Positions 1 through 6,946 are shown, counted from the first letter of the stretch. The stretch is DNA of 8,192 nucleotides from Christensenella sp. UBA6420 (GCA_002439705.1 DJPE01000022.1:6225-14416); one strand, 5' to 3'. Translations and numbers: made by a program. Notes: generated by a model from the sequence alone, not told the origin.

Positions 1-971
1 CGCAGAACGAAATACCGGAATATCTCAGTTGGAGATTATACGAAGTGGGCGGGTGTTTCGTGCAGGCGGAAAGCGAAGTCGCCGCGATAAATATGGTATA
101 CGGCGCGGCGGGCGCAGGAGCGAGAGCCATGACGAGCAGTTCCAGCCCCGGTATAAGCCTTAAACAGGAAGGAATAAGCTATATATGCTGTTCCCGCTTA
201 CCGTGCGTAATAGTCAATATGGTCAGGGGCGGTCCCGGATTAGGGGGTATTCAGCCTGCACAGAGCGACTATTTTCAGGCGACCAAGGGTGGCGGTCACG
301 GCGATTATCACATGATAGTCTACGGACCGGACTCGGTGCAGGAATGCGTCGATATTATGTATAATGCGTTCGACGTATCCGAAAAGTACAGAGTACCCGT
401 CATGATCCTGGGCGACGGCATGCTCGGACAGATTATGGAACCCGTAGAACTACCCGAATTCAAGGACTTGAGCAAACTACCGAAAAAGCCGTGGGCGACT
501 TACGGCGACGGCAAGGGCAAAGACAGACGGATAATAAATTCCTTACTTATAGAACCCGACGTTCTGGAAAAACATAACCATTTACTGTTCGATACCTATA
601 AAGAAATCGCCGACAACGAAACCATGTGCGAAGAGTATCTCTGTTCCGACGCGGAAATAGTCCTTACAGCTTACGGCACTGTGGCAAGAATAGCAAAAAG
701 TGCGGTGGATATATTGCGTAGTCAAGGACTTAAAGCAGGGCTTTTAAGACCGATTACCCTTTATCCTTTCCCCGAAAAGGCTTTTCTTACGGTAGCCGAA
801 CGGGAATGCGTAAGAAAATTCGTTTGTATAGAGCTGTCCATGGGGCAGATGATAGAAGACGTAAAACTCGCTACGCAGATGAAAAAGCCCGTCGAGTTTT
901 ACGGCAGAGTCGGCGGCAACGTGATGACGCCCGAAGATATAGTAGAGTTCGTGACTAAGGGGGATAAGTAA
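1..971 (+). CDS. vorB: 2-oxoacid:ferredoxin oxidoreductase alpha subunit (VorB/KorA-like), 5' end outside window
   Basis: This subunit works with the beta and gamma subunits encoded next to it in the CoA- and ferredoxin-dependent oxidative decarboxylation of a 2-oxoacid to acyl-CoA, CO2 and reduced ferredoxin in the cytoplasm. The reading frame (codons from position 3) is open to the left edge, and the first residues, QNEIPEYLSWRLYEVGG, are conserved family sequence, so the GTG at 45 is internal and about 25-35 N-terminal residues lie upstream. Family hallmarks are QAESEVAAINMVYGAA, the SSSSPGISLKQEGISY stretch, VRGGPGLG (about 222-245) and ATKGGGHGDY (about 280-309). These make up the pyrimidine-binding domain. 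A C-terminal transketolase-C-like domain follows, with AEIVLTAYGT and LRPITLYPFP. Only one base separates its stop from the beta start, so the genes are surely one operon. The residues ICCSRLPC (about 181-213) are unusual for a normally small-residue segment. Sequence resembles proteins named VorB (2-oxoisovalerate), but 2-oxoglutarate or another 2-oxoacid cannot be excluded. Confidence 0.93.
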   Translation, partial: QNEIPEYLSWRLYEVGGCFVQAESEVAAINMVYGAAGAGARAMTSSSSPGISLKQEGISYICCSRLPCVIVNMVRGGPGLGGIQPAQSDYFQATKGGGHGDYHMIVYGPDSVQECVDIMYNAFDVSEKYRVPVMILGDGMLGQIMEPVELPEFKDLSKLPKKPWATYGDGKGKDRRIINSLLIEPDVLEKHNHLLFDTYKEIADNETMCEEYLCSDAEIVLTAYGTVARIAKSAVDILRSQGLKAGLLRPITLYPFPEKAFLTVAERECVRKFVCIELSMGQMIEDVKLATQMKKPVEFYGRVGGNVMTPEDIVEFVTKGDK

Positions 972-972
972 A

Positions 973-1707
973 ATGACAGTGGTATATAAAAAGAGCGATA
1001 TGCTTACCGACGCGCCGTTTCATTATTGTCCCGGTTGCACTCACGGTATAGCGCATAAACTGGTAGCCGAAGTACTCGAAGAAATAGGCGCGGAAAACAA
1101 CGTAATCGGAGTAGCGCCCGTAGGGTGCGCCGTGTTCGCCTATAATTATTTTAACTGCGATATGCAGGAAGCCGCTCACGGTCGCGCTCCCGCCGTCGCC
1201 ACGGGAATAAAGAGAGTAAGACCAGATACGGTGGTCTTTGCCTATCAGGGCGACGGAGATCTGGCAAGCATAGGCATGGCAGAAATAGTCCACGCCGCGG
1301 CAAGGGGAGAAAAAATTACGGTAATATTTATAAACAACGCAATTTACGGCATGACGGGCGGACAGATGGCTCCCACTACGCTCGAAGGGCAGAAAGCTAC
1401 GACTTGTATCTACGGAAGAAACCCCGCTATTAACGGCAACCCTATAAAAATGTGCGAGCTTATTTCCACTCTTACCGGACCTTCTTACGTCGCGAGAGCC
1501 GCCTTGTGCGACCCCGTCAACGTAAGAAAAGCCAAAAAGATGATAAAAACCGCTTTCGAGCATCAGCTCGATAAGAAAGGGTTTTCGTTCGTGGAATTAT
1601 TGTCCGCGTGTCCGACCAACTGGGGCATGACTACCGAACAGGCAGTCGATTACGTAAAAAACGATATGCAAAGTATCTACCCCTTAGGCGTGTTCAAGGA
1701 GATTTGA
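973..1707 (+). CDS. 2-oxoacid:ferredoxin oxidoreductase beta subunit (TPP-binding)
   Basis: This 244-residue subunit carries the thiamine pyrophosphate and Fe-S chemistry of the oxidoreductase. The TPP/Mg motif starts at GDGD (93-96) and closes at NN (121-122), followed by the family signature IYGMTGGQMAPTT. Cysteines C19 and C22 (CPGC), C52 and C213 (SACPTNWG) match the four-cysteine pattern that holds a [4Fe-4S] cluster in the two-subunit archaeal and bacterial enzymes; that role is inferred from the family. Length and full domain content look intact. The ATG at 973 sits one base after the alpha stop, and a GGGGGAT-like ribosome site lies in the end of alpha. Its own 3' end contains the ribosome site of the gamma gene. 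Gene symbols for this subunit conflict between naming schemes (vorA or vorB or korB), so none is given. The exact 2-oxoacid substrate cannot be read from sequence. Confidence 0.95.
   Translation: MTVVYKKSDMLTDAPFHYCPGCTHGIAHKLVAEVLEEIGAENNVIGVAPVGCAVFAYNYFNCDMQEAAHGRAPAVATGIKRVRPDTVVFAYQGDGDLASIGMAEIVHAAARGEKITVIFINNAIYGMTGGQMAPTTLEGQKATTCIYGRNPAINGNPIKMCELISTLTGPSYVARAALCDPVNVRKAKKMIKTAFEHQLDKKGFSFVELLSACPTNWGMTTEQAVDYVKNDMQSIYPLGVFKEI
1696..1703 (+). promoter_or_regulatory. Ribosome binding site deciding the gamma subunit start
   Basis: AAGGAGAT lies inside the last codons of the beta gene, with AAGGAG ending 8 nt before the ATG at 1710. The gamma frame is open much further upstream, to an ATG at 1608, but that longer start would overlap beta by 100 bases, lacks a good ribosome site and adds residues foreign to the family. 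The 1710 start is therefore preferred. Confidence 0.85.
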
Positions 1708-1709
1708 GT

Positions 1710-2240
1710 ATGGAAAACAAAATAATAATCGCAGGTTTCGGCGGGCAGGGAGTACAGTCCCTCGGGATGTTTATAGCGTACGCTTCTATTCACGACGGCA
1801 AGGAAGTCACGTTTTTACCGTCATACGGTCCGGAAATGCGGGGTGGCACGAGTAATTGTTCGGTCGTGGTCAGCGACAAACCCGTCGCAAGCCCCATTAT
1901 ATCCGCACCCGATATTCTTATCGCAATGAACAAACCGTCCTTGGCTAAGTTCGAAAGCAGGGTAAAACCCGGCGGGTGCATTATAGTAAACAGTTCCCTT
2001 ATAGAAACGAAAGTTAAAAGGACCGACGTAAAAGTCTACTACGTCGACGCAAACGACTTAGCCTTGAAAGCCGGCAACGCAAAGACCGCCAACATAGTCG
2101 TTCTCGGAGCGTACACGAAAATAAGCGGAGTGTTTACGCCGGAAGTTATGAAAGCGGTTATTGAAAAAAAGTTCGCGAAAAAACCTAAAGTAATCCCTGC
2201 GAATTTTGCGGCGTTCGACTTAGGGTACGCTTCGGAATAG
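1710..2240 (+). CDS. 2-oxoacid:ferredoxin oxidoreductase gamma subunit
   Basis: This 176-residue protein is the gamma component of the oxidoreductase and belongs to the pyruvate ferredoxin/flavodoxin oxidoreductase gamma family; it completes the alpha-beta-gamma core of the enzyme. Visible signatures are IIIAGFGGQGVQSLG at the N terminus (residues 5-19), typical of the fold's nucleotide- or CoA-like binding loop, and SYGPEMRGGTSNC (38-50), which is nearly invariant in the family. SAPDILIAMNKPSLAKF and KTANIVVLGAY are also typical. The start overlaps nothing and lies 2 nt after the beta stop, next to a strong ribosome site, so translation is probably coupled. It is the last gene of the operon: an intrinsic terminator follows within 30 bases. 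No ferredoxin (delta) subunit follows, so if one exists it lies upstream of the window or the enzyme uses a free ferredoxin. Confidence 0.94.
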   Translation: MENKIIIAGFGGQGVQSLGMFIAYASIHDGKEVTFLPSYGPEMRGGTSNCSVVVSDKPVASPIISAPDILIAMNKPSLAKFESRVKPGGCIIVNSSLIETKVKRTDVKVYYVDANDLALKAGNAKTANIVVLGAYTKISGVFTPEVMKAVIEKKFAKKPKVIPANFAAFDLGYASE

Positions 2241-2262
2241 TCATAAGCAAAATATAATAAAG

Positions 2263-2289
2263 AAAGCGGCGTTTTCGGACGCCGTTTTT
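2263..2289 (+). terminator. Rho-independent terminator of the oxidoreductase operon
   Basis: CGGCGT (2267-2272) pairs with ACGCCG (2279-2284) around a 6-nt loop. The stem extends through a G-U pair into an A-tract pairing with the T-run at 2285-2289. Its place 22 bases after the gamma stop fits the end of the operon. Confidence 0.88.
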
Positions 2290-2316
2290 CAATTTTCAAA
2301 ATAATATTTTGCCGTA

Positions 2317-2345
2317 TTGTCAAGCGGTCGCAATTATGGTACAAT
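2317..2345 (+). promoter_or_regulatory. Sigma-A-type promoter of pckG with extended -10
   Basis: TTGTCA (2317-2322) and TACAAT (2340-2345) are separated by exactly 17 nt. TGG directly before the -10 hexamer gives an extended -10 (TGN). The predicted transcription start is near 2352, giving a leader of about 55-60 nt. It lies just downstream of the previous operon's terminator, so pckG is independently transcribed. Confidence 0.8.
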
Positions 2346-2353
2346 GTATTTAT

Positions 2354-2380
2354 CGAAATTTGGTAATAATTACCTTTTCG
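2354..2380 (+). repeat. Interrupted dyad at the pckG transcription start, candidate operator or 5' hairpin
   Basis: The core GGTAA-TAA-TTACC (2362-2374) is a 5-bp inverted repeat with a 3-nt centre. It is flanked by CGAAA (2354-2358) and TTTCG (2376-2380), which are also complementary. Ten paired positions in total are interrupted by a 3x1 internal mismatch. The element starts about 9 bases after the -10 hexamer, in the position of a repressor site or of a stem-loop at the 5' end of the mRNA. No known regulator motif is recognised. Confidence 0.5.
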
Positions 2381-2392
2381 AAGAATAAATAC

Positions 2393-2397
2393 AGGAG
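2393..2397 (+). promoter_or_regulatory. Ribosome binding site of pckG, ambiguous start
   Basis: AGGAG lies 6 nt before a TTG at 2404 and 12 nt before an in-frame ATG at 2410. Spacing favours TTG; codon strength and the family-like N terminus MTNN favour ATG. The two options differ by two residues. Confidence 0.7.
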
Positions 2398-2409
2398 TAA
2401 AATTTGCAA

Positions 2410-4200
2410 ATGACTAATAATCAACACGTTTTGGATTTCGTAAAGAAGTATACGGAACTTTTTCAACCCGATGACGTTGTTTGGATTGACGGTGGTAAAC
2501 AACAGTATAAAGAATTGGTGAGCGAAGCCATCGCAACGGGAGAAGTTATCAAACTTAACAACAAACTTTTGCCCGGGTGCCTTTATCACCGCACGCAGCC
2601 CGACGACGTGGCGAGAGTAGAGGACAGAACCTTTATCTGTTCGAGAAACAAAGAAGACGCAGGTCCCACCAACAACTGGATGGACCCGACCGAAGCGTAC
2701 GCCACTCTCGACGGAATAGCCAAAGGCGCAATGAAGGGCAGGACGATGTACGTCATACCGTTCTCTATGGGAAAAATCGGTTCTCCGTTCGCTAAATACG
2801 GAATAGAACTTACCGACAGCATCTACGTCGTACTCAATATGATGATTATGACGAGAGTTTCGCCTAAGATTTTCGACAGACTCGGCGACAGCAACGATTT
2901 CGTAAGGGGCATCCACAGTAAGTGCAATCTGGACGCGAATAACAAATATATCTGTCAGTTTCCCGAAGACAATACTATCTATTCACTTAACAGCGGCTAC
3001 GGCGGAAACGTTCTGCTCGGCAAAAAGTGTTTTGCTTTGCGTATAGCATCTTACCAAGGGTGGAAAGAAGGCTGGATGGCGGAACATATGCTCATTCTCG
3101 GCGTGGAAAAACCCGACGGCGATATAAAATATATCACAGCGGCGTTCCCGTCGGCGTGCGGAAAAACCAACCTTGCCATGCTTATACCGCCTAAGTGTTA
3201 CACCGACAAAGGCTACAAAGTCTGGACGGTGGGCGACGATATAGCCTGGATAAGAAAGGGCAGAAACAGCATGCTTTACGCCGTCAACCCCGAAAACGGT
3301 TTCTTCGGAGTAGCTCCGGGAACCAACGCTAAGAGTAACTACAACGCCCTTATGTCCACGAGAAGAAACGCAATATTCACAAACGTTGCTCTCGACGTGA
3401 AAAACAAGACCGTATGGTGGGAAGGAATTAAAGAACCGTCTCCGACGAAAGGCGAAGACTGGAAAGGAAACCCGTGGTACGAAGGCAAACTCGACGAAAA
3501 CGGTCAGGTAATAAAGGGCGCACATCCCAACAGCCGTTTTACCGCTCCCGCAAAAAATTGCCCGTGTCTTAGTAAAGAATTCGAAAATCCGAAAGGAGTC
3601 CCCGTGAGCGCTATTATATTCGGCGGTCGCAGAGCGAAAGTCACTCCGCTCGTTTACGAAGCGAGAGACTGGGAACACGGCGTGTTTATGGGATCGATAA
3701 TGGCGAGCGAAACTACCGCGGCAGCCGCCGGTAAGGTAGGCGTAGTCCGTCACGACCCGATGGCGATGCTCCCGTTCTGCGGATACAATATGGGCGATTA
3801 TTTCCAGCATTGGCTCGATATGGGCAGAAAAGTAAAGAACAAACCGAAGATATTTAACGTAAACTGGTTCCGTACCGACGACAAAGGCAACTTTATCTGG
3901 CCCGGTTTCGGCGACAATATGAGAGTTCTCGACTGGATTATCCGCCGTTGCGAAGGTACGGTAGACGCTGTGGAAAGCCCGATAGGACTTTTGCCGAAGC
4001 CGGAAGACATTAATCTTGAAGGCATGGAAAACTTCACCGTCGAAGATCTTAAAAAGTTACTCGACGTCGATACGAAGATCTGGAAAGCAGAAGCGAAAGA
4101 CATCACCGAATACTATAAGATATTCGGAGATAAGTTACCGGCGAAACTTGCTAAACAGCTCCGTATTCTGAAGAAAAACCTTAAAGAAAACGAAGACTAA
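2410..4200 (+). CDS. pckG: Phosphoenolpyruvate carboxykinase (GTP)
   Basis: This cytoplasmic enzyme interconverts oxaloacetate + GTP and PEP + GDP + CO2, serving gluconeogenesis or, run backwards in fermenters, anaplerotic CO2 fixation. The 596-residue length is near the family norm. It belongs to the GTP-dependent class by these features: ARVEDRTFIC near the N terminus, GPTNNWMDP, RTMYVIPFSMG, GYGGNVLLGKKCFALRIAS, the P-loop SACGKTN (residues 248-254) with the reactive cysteine C250, the kinase-2 element VGDDIAW (274-280), and the FGGRRAK segment (404-410) with R407. The C-terminal part holds the lid region (MASETTAAAAGK), HDPMAMLPFCGYNMGDYF and NWFR. No key residue appears missing. ATG 2410 is chosen by family similarity; TTG 2404 is the alternative. 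The gene is flanked by its own promoter and a dyad and appears monocistronic. The direction of flux in the cell cannot be inferred from sequence. Confidence 0.97.
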   Translation: MTNNQHVLDFVKKYTELFQPDDVVWIDGGKQQYKELVSEAIATGEVIKLNNKLLPGCLYHRTQPDDVARVEDRTFICSRNKEDAGPTNNWMDPTEAYATLDGIAKGAMKGRTMYVIPFSMGKIGSPFAKYGIELTDSIYVVLNMMIMTRVSPKIFDRLGDSNDFVRGIHSKCNLDANNKYICQFPEDNTIYSLNSGYGGNVLLGKKCFALRIASYQGWKEGWMAEHMLILGVEKPDGDIKYITAAFPSACGKTNLAMLIPPKCYTDKGYKVWTVGDDIAWIRKGRNSMLYAVNPENGFFGVAPGTNAKSNYNALMSTRRNAIFTNVALDVKNKTVWWEGIKEPSPTKGEDWKGNPWYEGKLDENGQVIKGAHPNSRFTAPAKNCPCLSKEFENPKGVPVSAIIFGGRRAKVTPLVYEARDWEHGVFMGSIMASETTAAAAGKVGVVRHDPMAMLPFCGYNMGDYFQHWLDMGRKVKNKPKIFNVNWFRTDDKGNFIWPGFGDNMRVLDWIIRRCEGTVDAVESPIGLLPKPEDINLEGMENFTVEDLKKLLDVDTKIWKAEAKDITEYYKIFGDKLPAKLAKQLRILKKNLKENED

Positions 4201-4218
4201 AAAATAAGTACGAAACTG

Positions 4219-4250
4219 GCGGGAAAACTAAGTTAATTACGCTTTCCCGC
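4219..4250 (+). repeat. Inverted repeat after pckG, possible weak terminator or regulatory dyad
   Basis: GCGGGAAA (4219-4226) and TTTCCCGC (4243-4250) are perfect 8-bp arms around a 16-nt loop, starting 18 bases after the pckG stop. No T-run follows, so it is not a canonical Rho-independent terminator. Its right arm directly abuts the -35 hexamer of the lemA promoter at 4251, so it may instead be a binding site, an mRNA 3'-end stabiliser, or both. Confidence 0.5.
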
Positions 4251-4279
4251 TTGACTACGCCGCAAGGCGAATATATAAT
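4251..4279 (+). promoter_or_regulatory. Strong sigma-A-type promoter of the lemA-DUF2207 operon
   Basis: TTGACT (4251-4256) and a perfect TATAAT (4274-4279) are separated by 17 nt. The predicted start is near 4286, followed by a leader of about 32 nt and a strong AAGGAG site (4303-4308) 9 nt before the lemA ATG. The spacer holds a small dyad, CGCC-GCAA-GGCG (4258-4269). Confidence 0.85.
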
Positions 4280-4290
4280 TGTAATTACAA
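4279..4290 (+). repeat. Perfect 12-bp palindrome at the lemA transcription start
   Basis: TTGTAATTACAA is a perfect palindrome that overlaps the last base of the -10 hexamer and spans the predicted +1. This is the usual position for a repressor operator. A perfect 12-mer is uncommon by chance, but AT-rich promoter sequence raises the background, so its function is inferred only from position. Confidence 0.4.
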
Positions 4291-4317
4291 AATATCATAT
4301 AAAAGGAGATATTAAAT

Positions 4318-4902
4318 ATGGCATCTTGGGCAATAGCTTTAATAATAGTTGCCGTACTCGTCGTTTTGTTGGCGATAATCGCCGTTATCTGGTGGTTCAA
4401 GACCTACAACAAACTCGTTGCGGCTACGCAAAAAGTTAAAAATCAATGGGCACAGATAGACGTTCAACTCAAAAAGCGTTACGACCTTATACCTAACCTT
4501 GTAGAAACGGTAAAAGGATACGCTACTCACGAAAAAGAAACGTTGGAAAACGTAGTTATGTGGCGTTCCCGCGCGACTGCGGCTACCACGACCGACGAAG
4601 CTATCGACGCTAACAATCAACTCAACAATGCTCTCGGCAGACTTTTGGTCAGCATCGAAAAGTACCCCGACCTTAAAGCCAACGCAAACTTCCTTGCTTT
4701 GCAGTCCGATCTTAAAGGCATCGAAGATAAGATTGCTTATGCAAGACAGTTCTTTAACGACACCGTTCAGAAGAACAACGAGCTTATTCAGAAATTCCCG
4801 TCTTCTATCGTAGCGAACAGACATAAAGACAAATTCAAGATAGAAAAATACTTCGAAGTAGCCGATATCGTTCGCGACGAAGCTCCGAAGGTTCAGTTTT
4901 AA
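4318..4902 (+). CDS. lemA: LemA family membrane protein
   Basis: This is a 194-residue single-pass envelope protein of the LemA family, whose biochemical role is not settled. Residues 4-27 form one strongly hydrophobic membrane helix ending in WWFK, with only a very short segment before it. The signature region follows: NQWAQIDVQLKKRYDLIP (42-59) and NLVETVKGYATHE, then a helical bundle with NNALGRLLVSIEKYPDLKAN, NFLALQSDLKGIEDKIAYAR and FFNDTVQKNNELIQKFPS. The C-terminal KIEKYFEV is also typical. Length matches the family (about 185-200). Start and ribosome site are unambiguous. The gene lies 8 nt before a DUF2207 gene, a pairing widespread in bacteria. Both are expressed from the strong promoter at 4251, so they probably act together at the cytoplasmic membrane; that link is inferred from co-occurrence. 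Confidence 0.96.
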   Translation: MASWAIALIIVAVLVVLLAIIAVIWWFKTYNKLVAATQKVKNQWAQIDVQLKKRYDLIPNLVETVKGYATHEKETLENVVMWRSRATAATTTDEAIDANNQLNNALGRLLVSIEKYPDLKANANFLALQSDLKGIEDKIAYARQFFNDTVQKNNELIQKFPSSIVANRHKDKFKIEKYFEVADIVRDEAPKVQF

Positions 4903-4910
4903 CGGAATAG

Positions 4911-6887
4911 ATGGAAAGAGATAACAAATTTAAGCGTATAGGCAGATTACTTTCGGTTGTCTGCCTATTCGTCGTTATTGCGCTGACGGCAGTAGCATGT
5001 TCGGGAAGTAAGACTAATCCGTATCTCAAATCCGCCGACGTGCTGATTACGTTGAACGAAGACGGGAGTATCGACGTGGTAGAAACGGACGTAGTGCATT
5101 TCGGCGGCAGGTCCGACCCGTGGTGGAACTATTATAAAGACGTGTCCAAATATAACAGCGACACGCGTTGCGACGTATCGAACGTGAAAGTGTCTTTGGA
5201 CGGGCGGGAACTTATTACTTATACGGACGGCAAAGACCCCGACGATTTTACGAGCGCGGATAAACGCAATTACGCCGATACGGGCTACGTCTACGAACGC
5301 AGCAGTTTCTACGAAGTGGGCGTATATATGTCGGAATTCGATAAGGGCGACAGGACTATAACTTTCTCGTACACTTTGTCCAACGTTATGATAAACTACG
5401 CCGACTGCGCGGGGTTCTATTATAAATTCGTCAGCGACACCAACGAAATGTCGTACGACAAGTTCACCGCGACGGTTAAGTTTGCCGCAGTCAATCGTGA
5501 CGATATGTACGTCTGGACTCACATAGACGACGGCGGAGCGGAAGGAACTATTCCAGCAGGCGATATCGTGACGGAAGTAAACTATTCCGCAGAAGACCTG
5601 TCGGAAGGCGTGTATCTCGAGACGAGAATACTTTTGCCGCAGCAAAACTATAGCGGTATAGAAGTCAATAATTCCGCGACGAAAGCCGCTATCATCGCCG
5701 AAGAACAGGCGTGGTACGACGAATTCGCGAAAGAAGTAAGAAGACTTAAAATACTTAATATAGTCGATATAGTCCTTACGATAGTCGTTGCGATAGCGGG
5801 AGCGTTGTCGGTAGTTTTACTTATAAAAAAACGTAAGCCGCTCGACCTTATCGATAAGCCTATCTACGAAAGAGAAATTCCCGAAGGCTGGACGGCGGGC
5901 GAATTCGCGCACGTTTATCAATATTACGACAAGTATAACGTGGGAGACGCAATGAGCGCGACTATTCTCGAACTCTTCCGCAGACACTTTATAAGTATCG
6001 ACGTGGGCGAAAAGAAGAAACAAGCTAAGATTACCGTAATTCAACGTGATACGGAAACTCTCGCTCCGCATGAAAAAACCGTTTATGATATGCTTAATTC
6101 GGTATCGAACGGTCAGCCTTTCGAGATGAAAGAACTGGAAAAATGCGCTAAAAAGTATTACAATAATTACGCTAAAACGATAGAAAAGTTTAAGGAACAA
6201 ACCAAAGCGAAAGCCGTAAAAATGAAGTTTTATCCCACTTTCAAGGACGATAAATACGGCAACGTTATGGGCTGCGTAAGCTTTTCCGCGATAGTTTTAG
6301 CAGGCGTTGCTTTCGTGGCGTGGTTCTTATTCGGAAGCTTTTTCCCGCATTTCCCGATAGTTATAGCTCCGCTTATTCTTACGTTTATCGCATATAGAGT
6401 GGTTTTGAAGAAGCAGAAAGCACCCTTGAAAGAGTCGAGCCAAAGACTCTATGACGATTTCCGCGCGCTCGGAAAATTTATGACGGAATTTTCGAATATG
6501 GACAGCCACGAACTGCCTGCGCTCGTACTCTGGGAAGAATATATGGTGTACGCCACGGCTATGGGCATAGCGGATAAAGTATCCGAACAATTGGAGATTG
6601 CGTATCCGCAATACAGGCAAATGGTTACCGAAAACAGCGGTAATTTCGACAGTATGGACGCGTTTACCATATTGTACCTGATGTCTCCGAGATTCAGAAT
6701 CAACACGGGTCTTGCGTTTAACGCGTCGATAATTAACATATCGAATACCGTAGCTTCCATGCAGCGCAACGCGAAGATATTGTCCGCGGCTAAGACCATA
6801 GGTTCGTTAGCCGGCGGCGGCAAAGGCGGCGGCGGTTTCCGCGGCGGCGGAGGCGGCTTCGGCGGAGGCGGTTCGCACGCAAGATAA
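4911..6887 (+). CDS. DUF2207 family membrane protein with lipobox-like signal and Gly-rich tail
   Basis: This 658-residue protein belongs to the DUF2207 (YciQ-like) family, of unknown molecular function and often encoded beside lemA. In order: a basic start and hydrophobic segment (10-29) ending AVAC, so C30 could be a lipoprotein cysteine; an extracytoplasmic domain (about 35-270) opening with KSADVLITLNEDGSIDVVET and followed by FGGRSDPWWNYY, typical of DUF2207; a membrane helix near 284-305 followed by KKRK; a cytoplasmic segment (about 306-450) with a helical, winged-helix-like look; two membrane segments near 455-475 and 481-499; a conserved region with YDDFRALGKFMTEFSNMD; and a tail (about 632-654) almost entirely Gly with Phe, Lys and Arg, ending SHAR. 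The ribosome site before ATG 4911 is weak (GGAAT) and lies in the 8-nt gap after lemA, so translation is probably coupled. A terminator follows at 6915. Confidence 0.9.
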   Translation: MERDNKFKRIGRLLSVVCLFVVIALTAVACSGSKTNPYLKSADVLITLNEDGSIDVVETDVVHFGGRSDPWWNYYKDVSKYNSDTRCDVSNVKVSLDGRELITYTDGKDPDDFTSADKRNYADTGYVYERSSFYEVGVYMSEFDKGDRTITFSYTLSNVMINYADCAGFYYKFVSDTNEMSYDKFTATVKFAAVNRDDMYVWTHIDDGGAEGTIPAGDIVTEVNYSAEDLSEGVYLETRILLPQQNYSGIEVNNSATKAAIIAEEQAWYDEFAKEVRRLKILNIVDIVLTIVVAIAGALSVVLLIKKRKPLDLIDKPIYEREIPEGWTAGEFAHVYQYYDKYNVGDAMSATILELFRRHFISIDVGEKKKQAKITVIQRDTETLAPHEKTVYDMLNSVSNGQPFEMKELEKCAKKYYNNYAKTIEKFKEQTKAKAVKMKFYPTFKDDKYGNVMGCVSFSAIVLAGVAFVAWFLFGSFFPHFPIVIAPLILTFIAYRVVLKKQKAPLKESSQRLYDDFRALGKFMTEFSNMDSHELPALVLWEEYMVYATAMGIADKVSEQLEIAYPQYRQMVTENSGNFDSMDAFTILYLMSPRFRINTGLAFNASIINISNTVASMQRNAKILSAAKTIGSLAGGGKGGGGFRGGGGGFGGGGSHAR

Positions 6888-6914
6888 CACATAATTATTT
6901 TTTGAAAACGCTAT

Positions 6915-6946
6915 AAAAACCCGTCGGAATTTTTCGGCGGGTTTTT
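6915..6946 (+). terminator. Rho-independent terminator after the DUF2207 gene
   Basis: CCCGTCGGA (6920-6928) pairs with TTTCGGCGGG (within 6933-6941), using two G-U pairs, around a short AT loop. Five A's on the left and five T's on the right flank the stem, so it could also stop transcription from the opposite strand. It lies 28 bases after the stop codon. Confidence 0.9.

Noticed and set aside
1608..1709. Longer N terminus for the gamma subunit from ATG 1608
   Set aside because: It would overlap the beta gene by 100 bases, lacks a good ribosome site, and the added residues do not match the family. The AAGGAGAT site supports 1710.
1..2240. Pyruvate:ferredoxin oxidoreductase as the identity of the first three genes
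   Set aside because: Separate alpha, beta and gamma genes with VorB/KorA-type signatures fit the branched-chain or 2-oxoglutarate branch better than the large single-chain pyruvate enzyme of Clostridia. The substrate is still open.
2317..2340. Catabolite-response (CcpA-like) element over the pckG promoter
   Set aside because: TTGTCAAGCGGTCGCAA has matching ends, but the inner positions are not symmetrical and do not fit the consensus.
2983..3810. 275-codon open frame on the minus strand across pckG
   Set aside because: It lies wholly inside a strongly conserved gene, its product resembles no known family, and long antisense frames are expected from this codon usage. The same applies to the minus-strand frames at 955-1563, 2350-2916, 4965-5645 and 6449-6892.
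4279..4290. Rex-type operator reading of TTGTAATTACAA
   Set aside because: The ends TTGT...ACAA resemble a Rex box, but Rex sites are about 18 bp with a longer centre. A 12-bp site does not fit, so no regulator is named.
4251..4439. 62-codon frame overlapping the lemA promoter and start
   Set aside because: Its TTG start is the -35 hexamer itself and most of it overlaps lemA in another frame. There is no ribosome site.
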